Of a stretch of DNA of 64,000 bases, positions 27,155 to 36,424 are shown one piece after another (position 1 is the first letter of the stretch; each line of letters begins with the position of its first letter). The stretch is from contig NZ_CP047202.1 in assembly GCF_030408715.1 (NCBI RefSeq), forward strand, positions 2,213,907 through 2,277,906, in the 5' to 3' direction. The notes beneath the pieces are model-generated. The model was not told where the DNA came from, ran no database searches, and worked only from the letters and a program-made list of their open reading frames with translations. A program made the position numbers and the translations under genes. This stretch comes from Corynebacterium confusum (lineage in GTDB: Bacteria; Actinomycetota; Actinomycetes; Mycobacteriales; Mycobacteriaceae).

Positions 27155-28006
27155 CTAGCGATAGCGCGCCCAGGACACCTCCCGGATAATGCCCGAGTGC
27201 CAGTTCCACACCCCACTGGATGACATGGGCGCCGGCCGCGGCTGCGTCACCTGCTTGACCACCCGCTCGAGGTGGTAGTGCACGCAGCTGCCGCTGTAGC
27301 GCAGGACCGTGTACCCCGCCTGCGTGGCCTCGTTCGCCTTCCACCGGTCCCGGATGAAGGTGTCGGGCGACTCCGCGGTGTGAAACTGGTAGCCGTCCAC
27401 CTCGATGAGCATCTTCAGCTCCGGCAGGTGGAGGTCGAAGAAGTACTGGCCTACCTGCACGTTGGTCTCCACCCGGTACCCGGCGTCCCGCAGTCCCCGC
27501 ACGAGTTTGCGCTCGAGCGGGGAATCGCTGCCGATGGAGGCCCGCCCAATGAGGCCGCGAGCCCGCTTGCTGAGCCGCAGGCCGGAGTTGTGCCGCTCCA
27601 GCATGCTCTTCGCCTTCCGGCCCCGATACGTCTGCTCCAGCAGCTCGATGGCTTCCTCGTCAGTGCAGTGGTCAATCACTTGGGCGGGTAGATGCACCCG
27701 TACCCCTTCCACCTGGAGCACCGCCAGCCGCTGGGTCCGGTAGCCGACCACGTAGGCAGACCGCGGGAGCTTGCGCGAGGCCGCTACGTGCAGCGGGAAG
27801 CTGAGCGGCTGGCCCAGGTAGATCTCGCGCGCGGTCGGCCCGGTGGCCACCGTCCGGGGCCAGTGGCGCATGATTATTGCCAGCAGCTCCCCCGGCGTCG
27901 GCTCCCGCGTCAGGTACAGCCCCTTGGCAATCTTGACGTAAACTCCGGCTGCTGCGCGCCGCCACAGCGTCTTGGCGTCTACGCCAGACACGACGATGTC
28001 GTCCAT
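27155..28006 (-). CDS. DUF559 / AbiEi-like protein with PD-(D/E)XK nuclease-type C-terminal domain
   Basis: A 283-residue protein. The N-terminus (VVSGVDAKTLWRRAAAGVYVKIAKGLYL) looks like a winged-helix DNA-binding start of AbiEi-type proteins. The C-terminal third has the Vsr-like nuclease core: SPLERKLVRGLRDAGY, QYFFDLHLPELKMLIEVDGY, then FIRDRWKANEATQAGYTVLR. D (FDLHLP) and E-V-D are the likely catalytic residues. It has low identity to the DUF559 protein at 218-1096. It stands alone without a toxin partner and is enclosed by two hairpin repeats, suggesting a mobile cassette or self-targeting sites. Confidence 0.72.
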   Translation of the reverse strand: MDDIVVSGVDAKTLWRRAAAGVYVKIAKGLYLTREPTPGELLAIIMRHWPRTVATGPTAREIYLGQPLSFPLHVAASRKLPRSAYVVGYRTQRLAVLQVEGVRVHLPAQVIDHCTDEEAIELLEQTYRGRKAKSMLERHNSGLRLSKRARGLIGRASIGSDSPLERKLVRGLRDAGYRVETNVQVGQYFFDLHLPELKMLIEVDGYQFHTAESPDTFIRDRWKANEATQAGYTVLRYSGSCVHYHLERVVKQVTQPRPAPMSSSGVWNWHSGIIREVSWARYR

Positions 28007-28082
28007 AAAGTATTCCCCCTGCTCTACAGGCTAGCAGCGGAGGGCGCTTCGCCGGGGCGCACGAGAATCTCGCCGGTGCGCA

Positions 28083-28149
28083 CGAGAGTTCCGATCAATT
28101 TTTCTCCGCGGGAGCGCGCTGGCAGACCACAACTTGCTCGGAACTCTCG
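28083..28149. repeat. 67-bp hairpin element, copy 2
   Basis: CGAGAGTTCCGATCAATTT at 28083-28101 faces AACTTGCTCGGAACTCTCG at 28131-28149, 16 of about 18 positions pairing. Length and arms match copy 1 at 27051-27117. Just before it the bases GCGCACGAGA occur twice (28058-28067 and 28078-28087). Confidence 0.75.
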
Positions 28150-28229
28150 GTGAAACACGCTTGCAAGCCCCTACGCCCCTGAAACCCACGCCTTTCCCTT
28201 TTGTTGATACGTCCACTGGAATGGCGGGC

Positions 28230-29294
28230 ATGAAAGCCTTCGGATTCTTAAGCTTCGGACACTACGCATTCGGCAACCAGCGCGGCCCCTCGGCCAGCAA
28301 GGTCGCCCGCATCCACCTCGACCTCGCCCAGGCCGCGGACGAGCTGGGCGTGAACAACGCCTCCTTCCGAGTGCACCACTTCGTTCCCCAGGGCTCCGCC
28401 CCGATGCCCCTGCTGGGCGCGGTGGCCGGCAGCACCAAGCGCATCGAGGTGGGCACTGGTGTTATCGACATGCGCTACGAAAACCCGCTTTACCTGGCCG
28501 AGGAGGCCGCCGCCCTGGACCAGATAGCCGACGGACGCGTCGCGCTGGGCATCTCCCGCGGCGCGCCGGAGGTCGCCGAGCGCGGCTGGGAGGCCTTCGG
28601 CTACCGCTCGCAGGCCCCCAACGGCGCCGACCTAGCGCGGGCAAACTTCGAGTGCTTCCTGACGGGCATCGATGGCGCGGGCATGGCCACCGCAGCGCCC
28701 CTGGACCGCCAGTACCCGAACATGTTCCAGCCGGGATCGCAGCTGCCGGTCTTCCCGCACTCGCCCGGGCTGCGTCGCAATATTTTCTGGGGGTCGGGCA
28801 CCTACCAGTCGGCGGAGCAGGCCGCCCGCGACGGGGTGAACCTGATGTCGTCCACCCTGGTCTCGGAGACCTCCGAGCAGACTCTGGGCGAAATCCAGGC
28901 CGAGCAGATCCGCCGCTACCGCGCGGCCTGGGCCGCGGCGGGCCACGATTGGGCCCCGCGCGTGAGCATCTCCCGGTCCATCTTCCCCATCGTCGACGGC
29001 GCCGACCACCAGCTGTTCGGCATGCAGGCCACCAGCCACGACCAGGTCGGCATCCTGCCGGACGCGGGCGCGTCCACCTTCGGCCGCACCTACGCGGCTG
29101 AGCCGGACAAGCTCATCACCCAGCTGCGCAAGGACCCGGCCATCGAGGCCGCCGATACCCTGCTGCTGACCATCCCGACCGCCATGGGCTTGGAGACTAA
29201 CGTGAAGCTCCTGGAGAACTTCGCGCAGCACGTCGCCCCGGAGCTGGGCTGGCAGCCCAACACGGAAGGCCCGGTCACCGGCTACGAAATCTAG
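28230..29294 (+). CDS. Luciferase-like (LLM class) flavin-dependent monooxygenase
   Basis: A 354-residue protein from ATG 28230 (MKAFGFLSFGHY is the usual family start; ATG 28221 is also possible). TIM-barrel family features include GSAPMPLLGAVAGSTKRIEVGTG, VIDMRYENPLYLAEEAAALDQ and RVALGISRGAPE. It uses FMNH2, or F420-type cofactors in relatives, to oxidise an unknown substrate. It lies directly after the DUF559 cassette. Homologues are common in corynebacteria. Confidence 0.8.
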   Translation: MKAFGFLSFGHYAFGNQRGPSASKVARIHLDLAQAADELGVNNASFRVHHFVPQGSAPMPLLGAVAGSTKRIEVGTGVIDMRYENPLYLAEEAAALDQIADGRVALGISRGAPEVAERGWEAFGYRSQAPNGADLARANFECFLTGIDGAGMATAAPLDRQYPNMFQPGSQLPVFPHSPGLRRNIFWGSGTYQSAEQAARDGVNLMSSTLVSETSEQTLGEIQAEQIRRYRAAWAAAGHDWAPRVSISRSIFPIVDGADHQLFGMQATSHDQVGILPDAGASTFGRTYAAEPDKLITQLRKDPAIEAADTLLLTIPTAMGLETNVKLLENFAQHVAPELGWQPNTEGPVTGYEI

Positions 29295-29326
29295 CCCGCC
29301 CGCGTCGGCCGGCCGCTCCGGCCCAG

Positions 29327-29332
29327 TAGACT
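29327..29332 (+). promoter_or_regulatory. -10 element of the leaderless flavohemoglobin-like transcript
   Basis: TAGACT is followed by 6 bases and the ATG at 29339. Confidence 0.45.
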
Positions 29333-29338
29333 GAGGGC

Positions 29339-30520
29339 ATGAATTCGCGTGTGGAAACCTACGGGCTAGCGGCTGCGTTTTCCCTGGAGGAAGCCGCGGA
29401 GCTTATCGAAGCCAGCCACCCGGACGCCGAGCGCCTCCACCGCGCGGTGCACGAGAACCTGTTTGTCGACGTGGTCGAGTCGCGCCAGGTCTTCTCCTGG
29501 GACCAGCACCGCGTCCACGCGGACTTCCTGCCCGCGCTGGCCTGGCTGGTGCGCTCCGTGCGCGTCGAACCGGGCGAGCTGGTCATCCCCGCCGCGGTCA
29601 CGAAGCGGCTCGAGGACATGGCCCGCGCGCACCGCCGCCACGGCTTCCCCGCCGAGCTTTACTCCACGCTCGCCAGCGCCTTTGGGAAGGCGCTGCGGGA
29701 TGTAGGGGCATCGACGACCATTTCGCGGCGGCTTTCCAGCGTCTTCACGCAGGTCTGCGAGGTGATGCGCGCGGCCCACCACGCCGCGGACATCGCCGGC
29801 ATCCCGCCGGCCTACGCGGGCCGCGTGGTGGCGGTGGACAAGCCCAACCGGGCGACCGCCGTTGTGCACGTGGAAATCGGCACGGCCCTGGAGTGTTCGC
29901 CCGGCCAGTCCGTGCCCGTGACCTCCTCCCTGCTACCCGGCACCTGGCGGGAGATGACCCCGGCCGCCCCAGTGGATGCGACCGGGCAGCTCGAGTTCCA
30001 CCTGGCCGCGGCCGGCGATGCCTCCACCTCCCTCATCCGTTCCCACCCCGGGGATTGGTGGACGCTCGGCGCCCCGGCCCAGGATTTTCCGGCCGGGGCC
30101 GGCAACGCTGAAGTCCTGGTCAGCCGCAGCACCGGCTGGGCCGCGCACAAGGCCCACCTCCTGGCGCTGTGGGCCAACGTCGCTGCGGGCAGGGTGCCCG
30201 AGCCCGCGCGCATCGATGTCATTCGCCTGGCCGAAAGCCCCGGCGCCTTCTACGACACCCATTTCCAGGAGAATTTCGCCGCGCTGGCGCCCTGGGTGCG
30301 CTTCCACCACCTGGCGGAAAGCCCGCGGGATCCGTGGCTGCTGAGCCCGGCGGATCCGGCGCAGTCGCTCGACGTCACCGTCACGGACGATGGCGCGGCG
30401 GCCATCACCGCCATCGCCGGCGGGCGGGACACCCACGTGGTTGGCCCGGGCATTACGCAGTTAGCCAGCCGCGTGGGGGCGCGAGCCGCGGACTGGCAGC
30501 CGGCGGGTTTCCAGGCCTAG
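29339..30520 (+). CDS. Flavohemoglobin-like protein with degenerate reductase domain
   Basis: A 393-residue protein arranged like Hmp: a globin-like helical domain (1-150) and a ferredoxin-reductase-like part (155-393). The probable proximal heme histidine is in MARAHRRHGFPAELY. The position of the distal tyrosine appears as His (RAVHENLF). In the reductase part the FAD motif RxYS is replaced by TWREMTPA and no NAD-binding GGxGxTP motif is seen (LVSRSTGWAAHKAHL is in that place). Standard NO dioxygenase activity with NADH is thus doubtful; a heme sensor or an enzyme using another reductase are options. Confidence 0.65.
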   Translation: MNSRVETYGLAAAFSLEEAAELIEASHPDAERLHRAVHENLFVDVVESRQVFSWDQHRVHADFLPALAWLVRSVRVEPGELVIPAAVTKRLEDMARAHRRHGFPAELYSTLASAFGKALRDVGASTTISRRLSSVFTQVCEVMRAAHHAADIAGIPPAYAGRVVAVDKPNRATAVVHVEIGTALECSPGQSVPVTSSLLPGTWREMTPAAPVDATGQLEFHLAAAGDASTSLIRSHPGDWWTLGAPAQDFPAGAGNAEVLVSRSTGWAAHKAHLLALWANVAAGRVPEPARIDVIRLAESPGAFYDTHFQENFAALAPWVRFHHLAESPRDPWLLSPADPAQSLDVTVTDDGAAAITAIAGGRDTHVVGPGITQLASRVGARAADWQPAGFQA

Positions 30521-30532
30521 CCGCCAGCTGGT

Positions 30533-31348
30533 CTAGGTCCGCGACTCCAGCACCGGCAGGGCGCGGCGCGTTTCTGCGACCTCATCGGCGTCAATGTCGG
30601 CGTAGATAATCTCTTCCTCGTAGCCGGCCTCGGCCAGGCGCTTGCCCTGCGGGTCCACGATGACCGAGTGGCCGATGCCCGTGGGTCCGGAAGGGTTGCC
30701 CGCCTCATCGTTGCCGCCCGGGCGGGCCTGGCCGGCCGCGCACAGGTAGCTGGTCGAGTCCAGCGCGCGGGCCGCGGACAGCAGGCGCCACTGCTCAAGC
30801 TTGCCCGGTCCGTCGGCCCAGCTGGTGGGCACGACGATGAGCTGCGCGCCGCGCTGGGCCAGGGCTCGGAACTGGTCCGGGAAGCGGATATCGAAGCAGA
30901 CGGCCACGCCGACGGTCCACTCGCCCACCTCGAAGGTCACGAGATCGACGCCGGGGCGCACGGTGTCGGATTCGCGGTAGTCGAAGGCGTCGTAGGTGTG
31001 GATCTTGGCGTAGCCGCGGTGGATATCGGGTCCGGTAATCAGCGCGGTGTTGTAGACGCGGTTGATGGTCTTGTCGCCCTTGACGTAGCTGTCGGCGGGG
31101 CTGAACATGCCCGCCACCACGGTCACGTCGAGTTCGGTGGCGAGCGCGTGCAGGCGCTGAGCAAATTCACCATCTAGGTCCTGGGCCCCCTCGTCGAGGC
31201 GACCCGTGGCGAAGGCCTGCATGGTCGCCTCGGGCAGGACCACCAACTGCGCTCCCTCTGCCGCCGCTTTGCGTACCTGACCTTCGGCTTTGGCGAGGTT
31301 TTCCGCCCAGTCGGGCCCGGTGGTTACCTGGACTGCTGCAATCTTCAT
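30533..31348 (-). CDS. Carbon-nitrogen hydrolase (nitrilase superfamily amidase)
   Basis: A 271-residue protein from ATG 31348, chosen because TAGTGT lies 7 bases upstream (leaderless). The Glu-Lys-Cys triad is visible as LVVLPEAT, GYAKIHTYDAF and VAVCFDIRFP. Members of this branch act on small amides such as deaminated glutathione or omega-amides; the exact substrate is not shown. It converges with the flavohemoglobin-like gene, 12 bp apart. Confidence 0.88.
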   Translation of the reverse strand: MKIAAVQVTTGPDWAENLAKAEGQVRKAAAEGAQLVVLPEATMQAFATGRLDEGAQDLDGEFAQRLHALATELDVTVVAGMFSPADSYVKGDKTINRVYNTALITGPDIHRGYAKIHTYDAFDYRESDTVRPGVDLVTFEVGEWTVGVAVCFDIRFPDQFRALAQRGAQLIVVPTSWADGPGKLEQWRLLSAARALDSTSYLCAAGQARPGGNDEAGNPSGPTGIGHSVIVDPQGKRLAEAGYEEEIIYADIDADEVAETRRALPVLESRT

Positions 31349-31436
31349 GGTCTCCACACTAGGGGGATATCCGCCGGGTTGCGAGAAAAATCCTGGCCCT
31401 CGATCCGTGACAGCCCTAGCGCCGGCGTGGACAAGA

Positions 31437-31451
31437 CCTTCAGACTGAAGG
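31437..31451 (+). promoter_or_regulatory. 15-bp palindrome abutting the start of the DUF1023 operon
   Basis: CCTTCAG-A-CTGAAGG is a perfect inverted repeat ending one base before the ATG at 31453. It contains the -10-like CAGACT 6 bases before the ATG. A repressor bound here would cover the transcription start. Confidence 0.5.
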
Positions 31452-31452
31452 C

Positions 31453-31734
31453 ATGAACCAGTTAACTATTAGTAGCTCTGCCCGTGATTTAGTCCGCCGA
31501 CAACTATCCGACTCCTACCCTTACCCGGCGCAGGAGACCTCCCCGCCGCTGGGACGCTACGGCGCCCGGACGGCGGCGGTCCTCCACCGCGCGCACGCCG
31601 CCTGGAACGCCCGCACCACCGGCTGGGAGGCGCGCCGCCGGGAACAATTAGCCGACCTCGCCCGCTTCCTCGACTACGCGGCGGGCATCGATGAGACGCT
31701 GGTTGCCGCCTTCAAAGGTGGGCAGCACCGATGA
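31453..31734 (+). CDS. Small helical protein preceding a DUF1023 hydrolase
   Basis: A 93-residue protein, mostly charged helices (RTAAVLHRAHAAWNARTTGWEARRREQLADLARFL), with no signal peptide or membrane segment. Its last codons overlap the ATG of the next gene by 4 bases (ATGA), so the two are coupled. The size and the W-containing helical hairpin recall WXG100-like partners that accompany DUF1023 proteins in actinobacteria, but no clear WXG motif is present. Function unknown. Confidence 0.65.
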   Translation: MNQLTISSSARDLVRRQLSDSYPYPAQETSPPLGRYGARTAAVLHRAHAAWNARTTGWEARRREQLADLARFLDYAAGIDETLVAAFKGGQHR

Positions 31735-32912
31735 CGACCTCGCTCGCCCTCCGGCAAGCAGCCGGGAGCCTAGACGCGGCCAGCGGAACGCTCGCGGACC
31801 GCTCTGCATATCTTACCCATGATGGGGCTGCGCTATTGTGGGCTGGACTAAGCGGCGAGGCACCGCTGGTGGCCAGTCGAAACCTGCAGTACTACGCCCG
31901 GCAGCTCGAGCCCGAAGCGCAGCAAATGCGGCTGGCCGCCGGTCTGATGCAGGCTTACGCGGAGCTCCACGCCCGCCTGGAAGACCTGGAGGGCCGCGCC
32001 GTCTTGGCGCTAGGCGGAGCCGCGGCCACGCCGCTATTGATGGCCCTGCGCGGCATCGGCGACGGGCTGGACTGGGCGTGCGCGCGCAGCATCGACGCGC
32101 TATGCACGGGCACGCTGCCGGAGCCGCCGCAGTGGCTGGGCGATTTCGAGGACCTGAGCGTCGATGCCATCCACGAGCTCAACCTAGTGGCCTCCTCCGA
32201 ATTCGTCCAAGAGTTCACCCGGGCCAACCCGGATATTCGGCTGCTGGAGGTCTCGGAAGGACGGATGGTGGCGATTGTCCCGCCGCCCGGGGAGCAGGTG
32301 TCCACCGAGCCGGCCAGTGTCACCACCTTCATCGAAGGGGTGGGCTCGGCCGATCCGGAGAAATGGCAGCGCACCATCGACAGGGCCCGCCAGATAGCCC
32401 AGGCCACGGGCGGGCCGGCCATCGCCTGGGCCGGTTACGCCGCCCCGCCCGGCCTCGCACACGGGGTCCACGCAGAACCCGCTCAGCGCGCCGGCCGCGA
32501 CCTGGCGCGCTTCCAACGCTCGCTGCGGCAGCGCTACCCGGGCGCGCGGCAGACGGTGGTGGGCTACTCCTACGGCAGTGTCGTTGCCGGCTCCGCCGCC
32601 ACCCAGCCGGAAGGCCTGGCGGCTGACGACCTAGTCCTGCTGGGCAGCCCCGGCGCGGTGGCCGAAAGCGCGCGTGACTACCGCCTGCACGGCGACGACC
32701 CGCAGGTGCATTCGCTAACAGCGAAGGGGGACCCGATAGACGCGGTCGCCTCACCGTGGGGCGGTATCCACGGCCCCGATCCCACCAGCCGCGGTTTCGG
32801 GGCCCGGCCCTGGCCCGACCCGGTTTATGGCGACCACGGTTCGTATTTCTCGGATCCCCGGTTCTTCGAGCACCTCGGCGACATCGCGCGAGGTAAGGAA
32901 GGAGGTTTTTAG
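31731..32912 (+). CDS. DUF1023 alpha/beta hydrolase
   Basis: A 393-residue protein. The N-terminal ~190 residues are helical. The C-terminal half has an alpha/beta-hydrolase core with nucleophile elbow [12 protein letters not shown] (Ser), LVLLGSPGA, the Asp region [13 protein letters not shown], and a late HGSYFSD histidine. DUF1023 proteins are actinobacterial hydrolases of unknown substrate, often with helical partners of secretion-type genes. Its stop overlaps the end of ald on the other strand. Confidence 0.8.
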   Translation: MTTSLALRQAAGSLDAASGTLADRSAYLTHDGAALLWAGLSGEAPLVASRNLQYYARQLEPEAQQMRLAAGLMQAYAELHARLEDLEGRAVLALGGAAATPLLMALRGIGDGLDWACARSIDALCTGTLPEPPQWLGDFEDLSVDAIHELNLVASSEFVQEFTRANPDIRLLEVSEGRMVAIVPPPGEQVSTEPASVTTFIEGVGSADPEKWQRTIDRARQIAQATGGPAIAWAGYAAPPGLAHGVHAEPAQRAGRDLARFQRSLRQRYPGARQTVVGYSYGSVVAGSAATQPEGLAADDLVLLGSPGAVAESARDYRLHGDDPQVHSLTAKGDPIDAVASPWGGIHGPDPTSRGFGARPWPDPVYGDHGSYFSDPRFFEHLGDIARGKEGGF

Positions 32913-34429
32913 AACAGGCCGGTTGGCTTCTCGGAGTAGGACACGAGCATGTTCTTGGTCTCCTGGTAGTGATCCAGCATCATCAGGTGATTCTCGCGGC
33001 CCAGGCCGGACTCCTTGTAACCGCCGAAGGCAGCGTGCGCCGGGTAGTTGTGGTACTGGTTAATCCACACGCGACCAGCCTGGATGGCGCGGCCGGCGCG
33101 GTAGCAGATGTTCTGGCTGCGCGACCACACGCCGGAGCCCAGGCCGAAGTTGGTGTCGTTGGCAATCTGGATGGCTTCGTCGAAGTCCTTGAAGGTCGCC
33201 ACGGACAGCACCGGGCCGAAGATCTCCTCCTGGAAGATGCGCATGTCGTTGGTGCCCTTGAAGACGGTCGGCTCGATGTAGTAGCCGTTTTCCAGGCCAT
33301 CGAGCTGGTTGACGTTGCCGCCGATGAGGGTCTCAGCGCCCTCGTCCGGGCCGATCTTCAGGTACTCGATGATCTTGTCCATCTGCTCCTGGGAGGCCTG
33401 CGCGCCCATCATGGTCTCGGTGTCGAGCGGGTGGCCGATCTTGATTTTCTTCACGCGCTCGATGGCCAGTTCCAGGAACTTGTCCGCGATGTCCTCGTGG
33501 ACCAAGGCGCGCGACGGGCAGGTGCAGACCTCGCCCTGGTTCAGCGCGAACATGACGAAGCCCTCGACGCACTTTTCCAGGTAGGAGTCGTCCTCGTCCA
33601 TGATGTCCGGGAAGAAGATCGACGGGGACTTGCCGCCCAGCTCCAGGGTGACCGGGATGACCTTGTCCGCGGCGGTCTTGTTGATGATCTTGCCAACCGG
33701 GGTGGAGCCGGTAAACGCAATCTTGGCGATCCGGTCGGAGCCGGACAGCGCGGCGCCGGCCTCGTCGCCTAGGCCGTTGACCACGTTGAGCACGCCCTCC
33801 GGCAGGATGTCGCCGATGAGATCGAGCAACAGGAGGATGGAGGCCGGGGTCTGCTCGGCGGGCTTGAGGACAATGCAGTTGCCGGTGGCCAGGGCCGGGG
33901 CGATCTTCCACGCGGCCATCAGGAGCGGGAAGTTCCACGGGATAATCTGGCCCACGACGCCGAGCGGCTCGTGGAAGTGGTAGGCCACGGTGTCCTCGTC
34001 CAGCTGGGAGATGCCGCCCTCCTGGGCGCGGATGGCGCCGGCGAAGTAGCGGAAGTGGTCCACGGCCAGCGGGATATCCGCGGCGAGGGTCTCGCGCACG
34101 GCCTTGCCGTTTTCCCAGGTCTCGGCAACGGCGATCTTCTCGAGGTTTTCCTCAATGCGGTCCGCAATGCGCAGGAGCACGAGGGAGCGCTCGGCCGGCG
34201 AGGTCTTGCCCCAGGTCTCGAAGGCCTCCTCGGCGGCATCGATAGCCAGGTTGATGTCGGCCTCTTTGCCGCGGGCGACCTGGCAGAAGACCTCGCCGGT
34301 CACGGGCGTGATGTTGTCCAAGTACTCGCCGTCGACCGGCGGGACCCACTGCCCTCCGATGTAGTTGTCGTAGCGCTCGCGGAAGTTAACAATTGCGTCC
34401 GGGGTGCCGGGGTTTGCGTACTGCGTCAT
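32909..34429 (-). CDS. ald: Acetaldehyde/aldehyde dehydrogenase (NAD-dependent)
   Basis: A 506-residue ALDH-superfamily enzyme. The Glu region LELGGKSP and the nucleophile GEVCTCPSR are intact, as are [16 protein letters not shown] and [11 protein letters not shown]. In C. glutamicum the ald gene at this locus, next to hspR, oxidises acetaldehyde to acetate during ethanol use and is controlled by RamA, RamB and GlxR. A GlxR-like site is present upstream, supporting the same role. Confidence 0.92.
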   Translation of the reverse strand: MTQYANPGTPDAIVNFRERYDNYIGGQWVPPVDGEYLDNITPVTGEVFCQVARGKEADINLAIDAAEEAFETWGKTSPAERSLVLLRIADRIEENLEKIAVAETWENGKAVRETLAADIPLAVDHFRYFAGAIRAQEGGISQLDEDTVAYHFHEPLGVVGQIIPWNFPLLMAAWKIAPALATGNCIVLKPAEQTPASILLLLDLIGDILPEGVLNVVNGLGDEAGAALSGSDRIAKIAFTGSTPVGKIINKTAADKVIPVTLELGGKSPSIFFPDIMDEDDSYLEKCVEGFVMFALNQGEVCTCPSRALVHEDIADKFLELAIERVKKIKIGHPLDTETMMGAQASQEQMDKIIEYLKIGPDEGAETLIGGNVNQLDGLENGYYIEPTVFKGTNDMRIFQEEIFGPVLSVATFKDFDEAIQIANDTNFGLGSGVWSRSQNICYRAGRAIQAGRVWINQYHNYPAHAAFGGYKESGLGRENHLMMLDHYQETKNMLVSYSEKPTGLF

Positions 34430-34482
34430 GATGTGAAGTCCTTCAACTGGTAGTCGGCATTTACTGCATTTACTGCGGTCAC

Positions 34483-34498
34483 TGTGAAGACATTCGCA
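34483..34498. promoter_or_regulatory. GlxR-like (cAMP receptor) binding site upstream of ald
   Basis: TGTGA-N6-TCGCA matches the GlxR consensus TGTGA-N6-TCACA in 9 of 10 positions, 54 bp before the ald start. GlxR control of ald is known in C. glutamicum. Confidence 0.45.
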
Positions 34499-34625
34499 CG
34501 AAGCTCCGCTTAGTGAGCCCAGTCACGAAATCTTGCACGCCATCATATCCAGTTGGCCCGCCCGCCGCTAGGGTTTTCTTTTCCCTGCCAAACCAGTCGC
34601 CAAACCACCAGTTGAGAGAAGCAAA

Positions 34626-34658
34626 AATCTCTGCCCCCGGAGTCGGGGAACAGAGATT
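34626..34658 (-). terminator. Terminator of the hspR-dnaJ transcript
   Basis: AATCTCTG pairs with CAGAGATT, with an inner CCCC/GGGG stem, and on the minus strand it is followed by TTTTT-type bases. It lies 26 bp beyond the hspR stop. Confidence 0.8.
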
Positions 34659-34683
34659 GGCTCGGCCGCGTAAACGCGCACGC

Positions 34684-35094
34684 TTAGGCCGAACGGTGCT
34701 TGCCGCCGCGGCGCGGGGACCACATGACCACGGAGGTCGAGCGCGGCACGTGGACCAGCTCGCCGCGCTGCGGCTGCCTCCCGCGCTTTTGTAATTCGGC
34801 GCGCAGCTGGGCGACCTCGTTTTCCAATTCGTCGCGCTCGGCGGCCAGCTTGTCGCGCTCCTCGGTGAGCTCGATGATCGCCTTGATGCCGGCCAGGTTG
34901 ACCCCGTCCTCTTGGGACAGGTTCTGGATCTTGCGCAGCATCGAGATGTCGCGGTCCGAATAGCGGCGGCCGCCGCCGCTGGTGCGGGCCGGGGTGACCA
35001 GCCCCAGGCGGTCGTAGGTACGCAGCGTCTGGGCGTGCATACCAGACAGTTCCGCGGCCACGGAGATGACGTACATGCTAGAAAACTCGCTCAT
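34684..35094 (-). CDS. hspR: Heat-shock repressor HspR (MerR family)
   Basis: A 136-residue MerR-type regulator. The helix-turn-helix YVISVAAELSGMHAQTLRTYDRLGLV and RRYSDRDISMLRKIQ wing are typical, followed by a coiled-coil dimer helix (EERDKLAAERDELENEVAQLRAEL-type heptads, about 85-110) and a basic tail. HspR binds HAIR operators, two of which are in this window (clpB and dnaK), with DnaK as corepressor in known systems. GGAGGTGAG precedes the ATG, 13 bp after dnaJ. Confidence 0.93.
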   Translation of the reverse strand: MSEFSSMYVISVAAELSGMHAQTLRTYDRLGLVTPARTSGGGRRYSDRDISMLRKIQNLSQEDGVNLAGIKAIIELTEERDKLAAERDELENEVAQLRAELQKRGRQPQRGELVHVPRSTSVVMWSPRRGGKHRSA

Positions 35095-35107
35095 GGCTTC
35101 TCACCTC

Positions 35108-36298
35108 CTAGTTCCGCGTGGTGCCCCCGGCCCATCCGGCGCGGGGGTTGAACCCGGAGTCCTTCTCGGCCTGGGCGTAGGAGCGCAGCGCGCTGGAGGC
35201 GGCGGCGTCCAGATTGTTCGGAACCTTGACCTGGACGGTGACCAGCAGGTCGCCGGCCTTGCCGCCGCGGGTCGGGATGCCCCGGTTGCGCACGCGCAGC
35301 GTCCGGCCGTCCGGCGTGCCCGCCGGGACCTTGACGCGCACCGGGCTATCGAGGGTCGGCACCGTAATGGTGTCGCCCAACGCTAGCTCCGCGAACGAGA
35401 CCGGGACCGTGATTTCCAGGTCGTCGCCCTTGCGGGTAAAGACCTGGTCGGGCTTGACGTGCACGGAAACGAACAGGTCGCCGGCCGGGGTACCGTTGGG
35501 CCCGGCCTCGCCCTGGCCCGCCAGGCGCACCTTCTGGCCGTCGATAACGCCAGCCGGGATGCGCACGGTGATAGAGCGGGTGCGGTGGACGGTACCGGTG
35601 CCGTTACAGCTCTCGCACGGGTCCGTGACGGTCTGCCCAGTGCTGCCGCAGTTCTGGCAGGGCGCGGAGAACCCGAAGCTACCGCGGTGTTCCGAGGTAA
35701 AGCCCGTGCCGTTGCACTGCGTGCAGGTGGTGGTGTGACCGGTCTTCGAGCCCGAGCCGTGGCAGGTGGTGCACGGGGCCTCGCCGCTGAGCTGCAGCGG
35801 GATGGTGCTACCCTTGGCGGCCTCGCGGAATTCGAGGGTTATTTCCGTTTCGACGTCCGCCCCGCGCGTCGGCCGAGCTGCGTGGCCAGCACCACCGCCG
35901 CGGTTGAAAACGCCACTGAAGATATCCCCAAAACCACCGCCTCCAGTTTGTCCAGAGTTCCCGAAGAGGTCGGAGAGGTCGAAGTCTTGCGCCCCGTGCG
36001 TTTGGCGAAACCCGCCGGGAAATCCGGCGCCTCCTGCCCGGCCGAAGCCGCCGCCCCTGCGCAGCATGGCCTTGAAATCGTCGTACTCCTTGCGTTCCTT
36101 CTCGTCGGAGAGGACGTCGTACGCCTCGGCGGCTTTCTTAAACTTCTCCAGCGCCTCCGGGTTGTCCGGGTTGGCGTCCGGGTGGTTTTCCCGGGCTAGC
36201 TTGCGGTAAGCGTGCTTAATCTCGCCAGCGCTTGCGGACGAGGAGACCCCCAGATCCGCGTAATAATCTTTGTCTGCCCATTCTGGCTTAGCACTCAC
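35108..36298 (-). CDS. dnaJ: Chaperone protein DnaJ
   Basis: A 396-residue Hsp40 that stimulates DnaK ATPase and delivers substrates. The J-domain with HPD ([11 protein letters not shown]) is at residues 10-75, then a Gly/Phe-rich linker, the zinc domain with [24 protein letters not shown] and CESCNGTG, and the C-terminal substrate domains. The start is GTG at 36298 behind a strong AAAGGAGGAG. Confidence 0.95.
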   Translation of the reverse strand: MSAKPEWADKDYYADLGVSSSASAGEIKHAYRKLARENHPDANPDNPEALEKFKKAAEAYDVLSDEKERKEYDDFKAMLRRGGGFGRAGGAGFPGGFRQTHGAQDFDLSDLFGNSGQTGGGGFGDIFSGVFNRGGGAGHAARPTRGADVETEITLEFREAAKGSTIPLQLSGEAPCTTCHGSGSKTGHTTTCTQCNGTGFTSEHRGSFGFSAPCQNCGSTGQTVTDPCESCNGTGTVHRTRSITVRIPAGVIDGQKVRLAGQGEAGPNGTPAGDLFVSVHVKPDQVFTRKGDDLEITVPVSFAELALGDTITVPTLDSPVRVKVPAGTPDGRTLRVRNRGIPTRGGKAGDLLVTVQVKVPNNLDAAASSALRSYAQAEKDSGFNPRAGWAGGTTRN

Positions 36299-36376
36299 TG
36301 GGCATCTCCTCCTTTCGAGGTGAAATAGTGTTTCTCAGCCTCGCTATGTGTTTACTAAAAATTTTATCTAAGACTA

Positions 36377-36413
36377 AATAAAAGGGGCGCCGAGGATAAC
36401 CTCCCCCGGCGCC
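36377..36413 (-). terminator. Terminator between grpE and dnaJ
   Basis: On the minus strand GGCGCCG-type bases (complement of 36407-36413) pair with CGGCGCC (complement of 36386-36392) and an inner GAGG/CCTC, followed by TTTTATTT. It may split or attenuate the dnaK-grpE and dnaJ-hspR transcripts. Confidence 0.7.
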
Positions 36414-36424
36414 ACCATTAGGAA

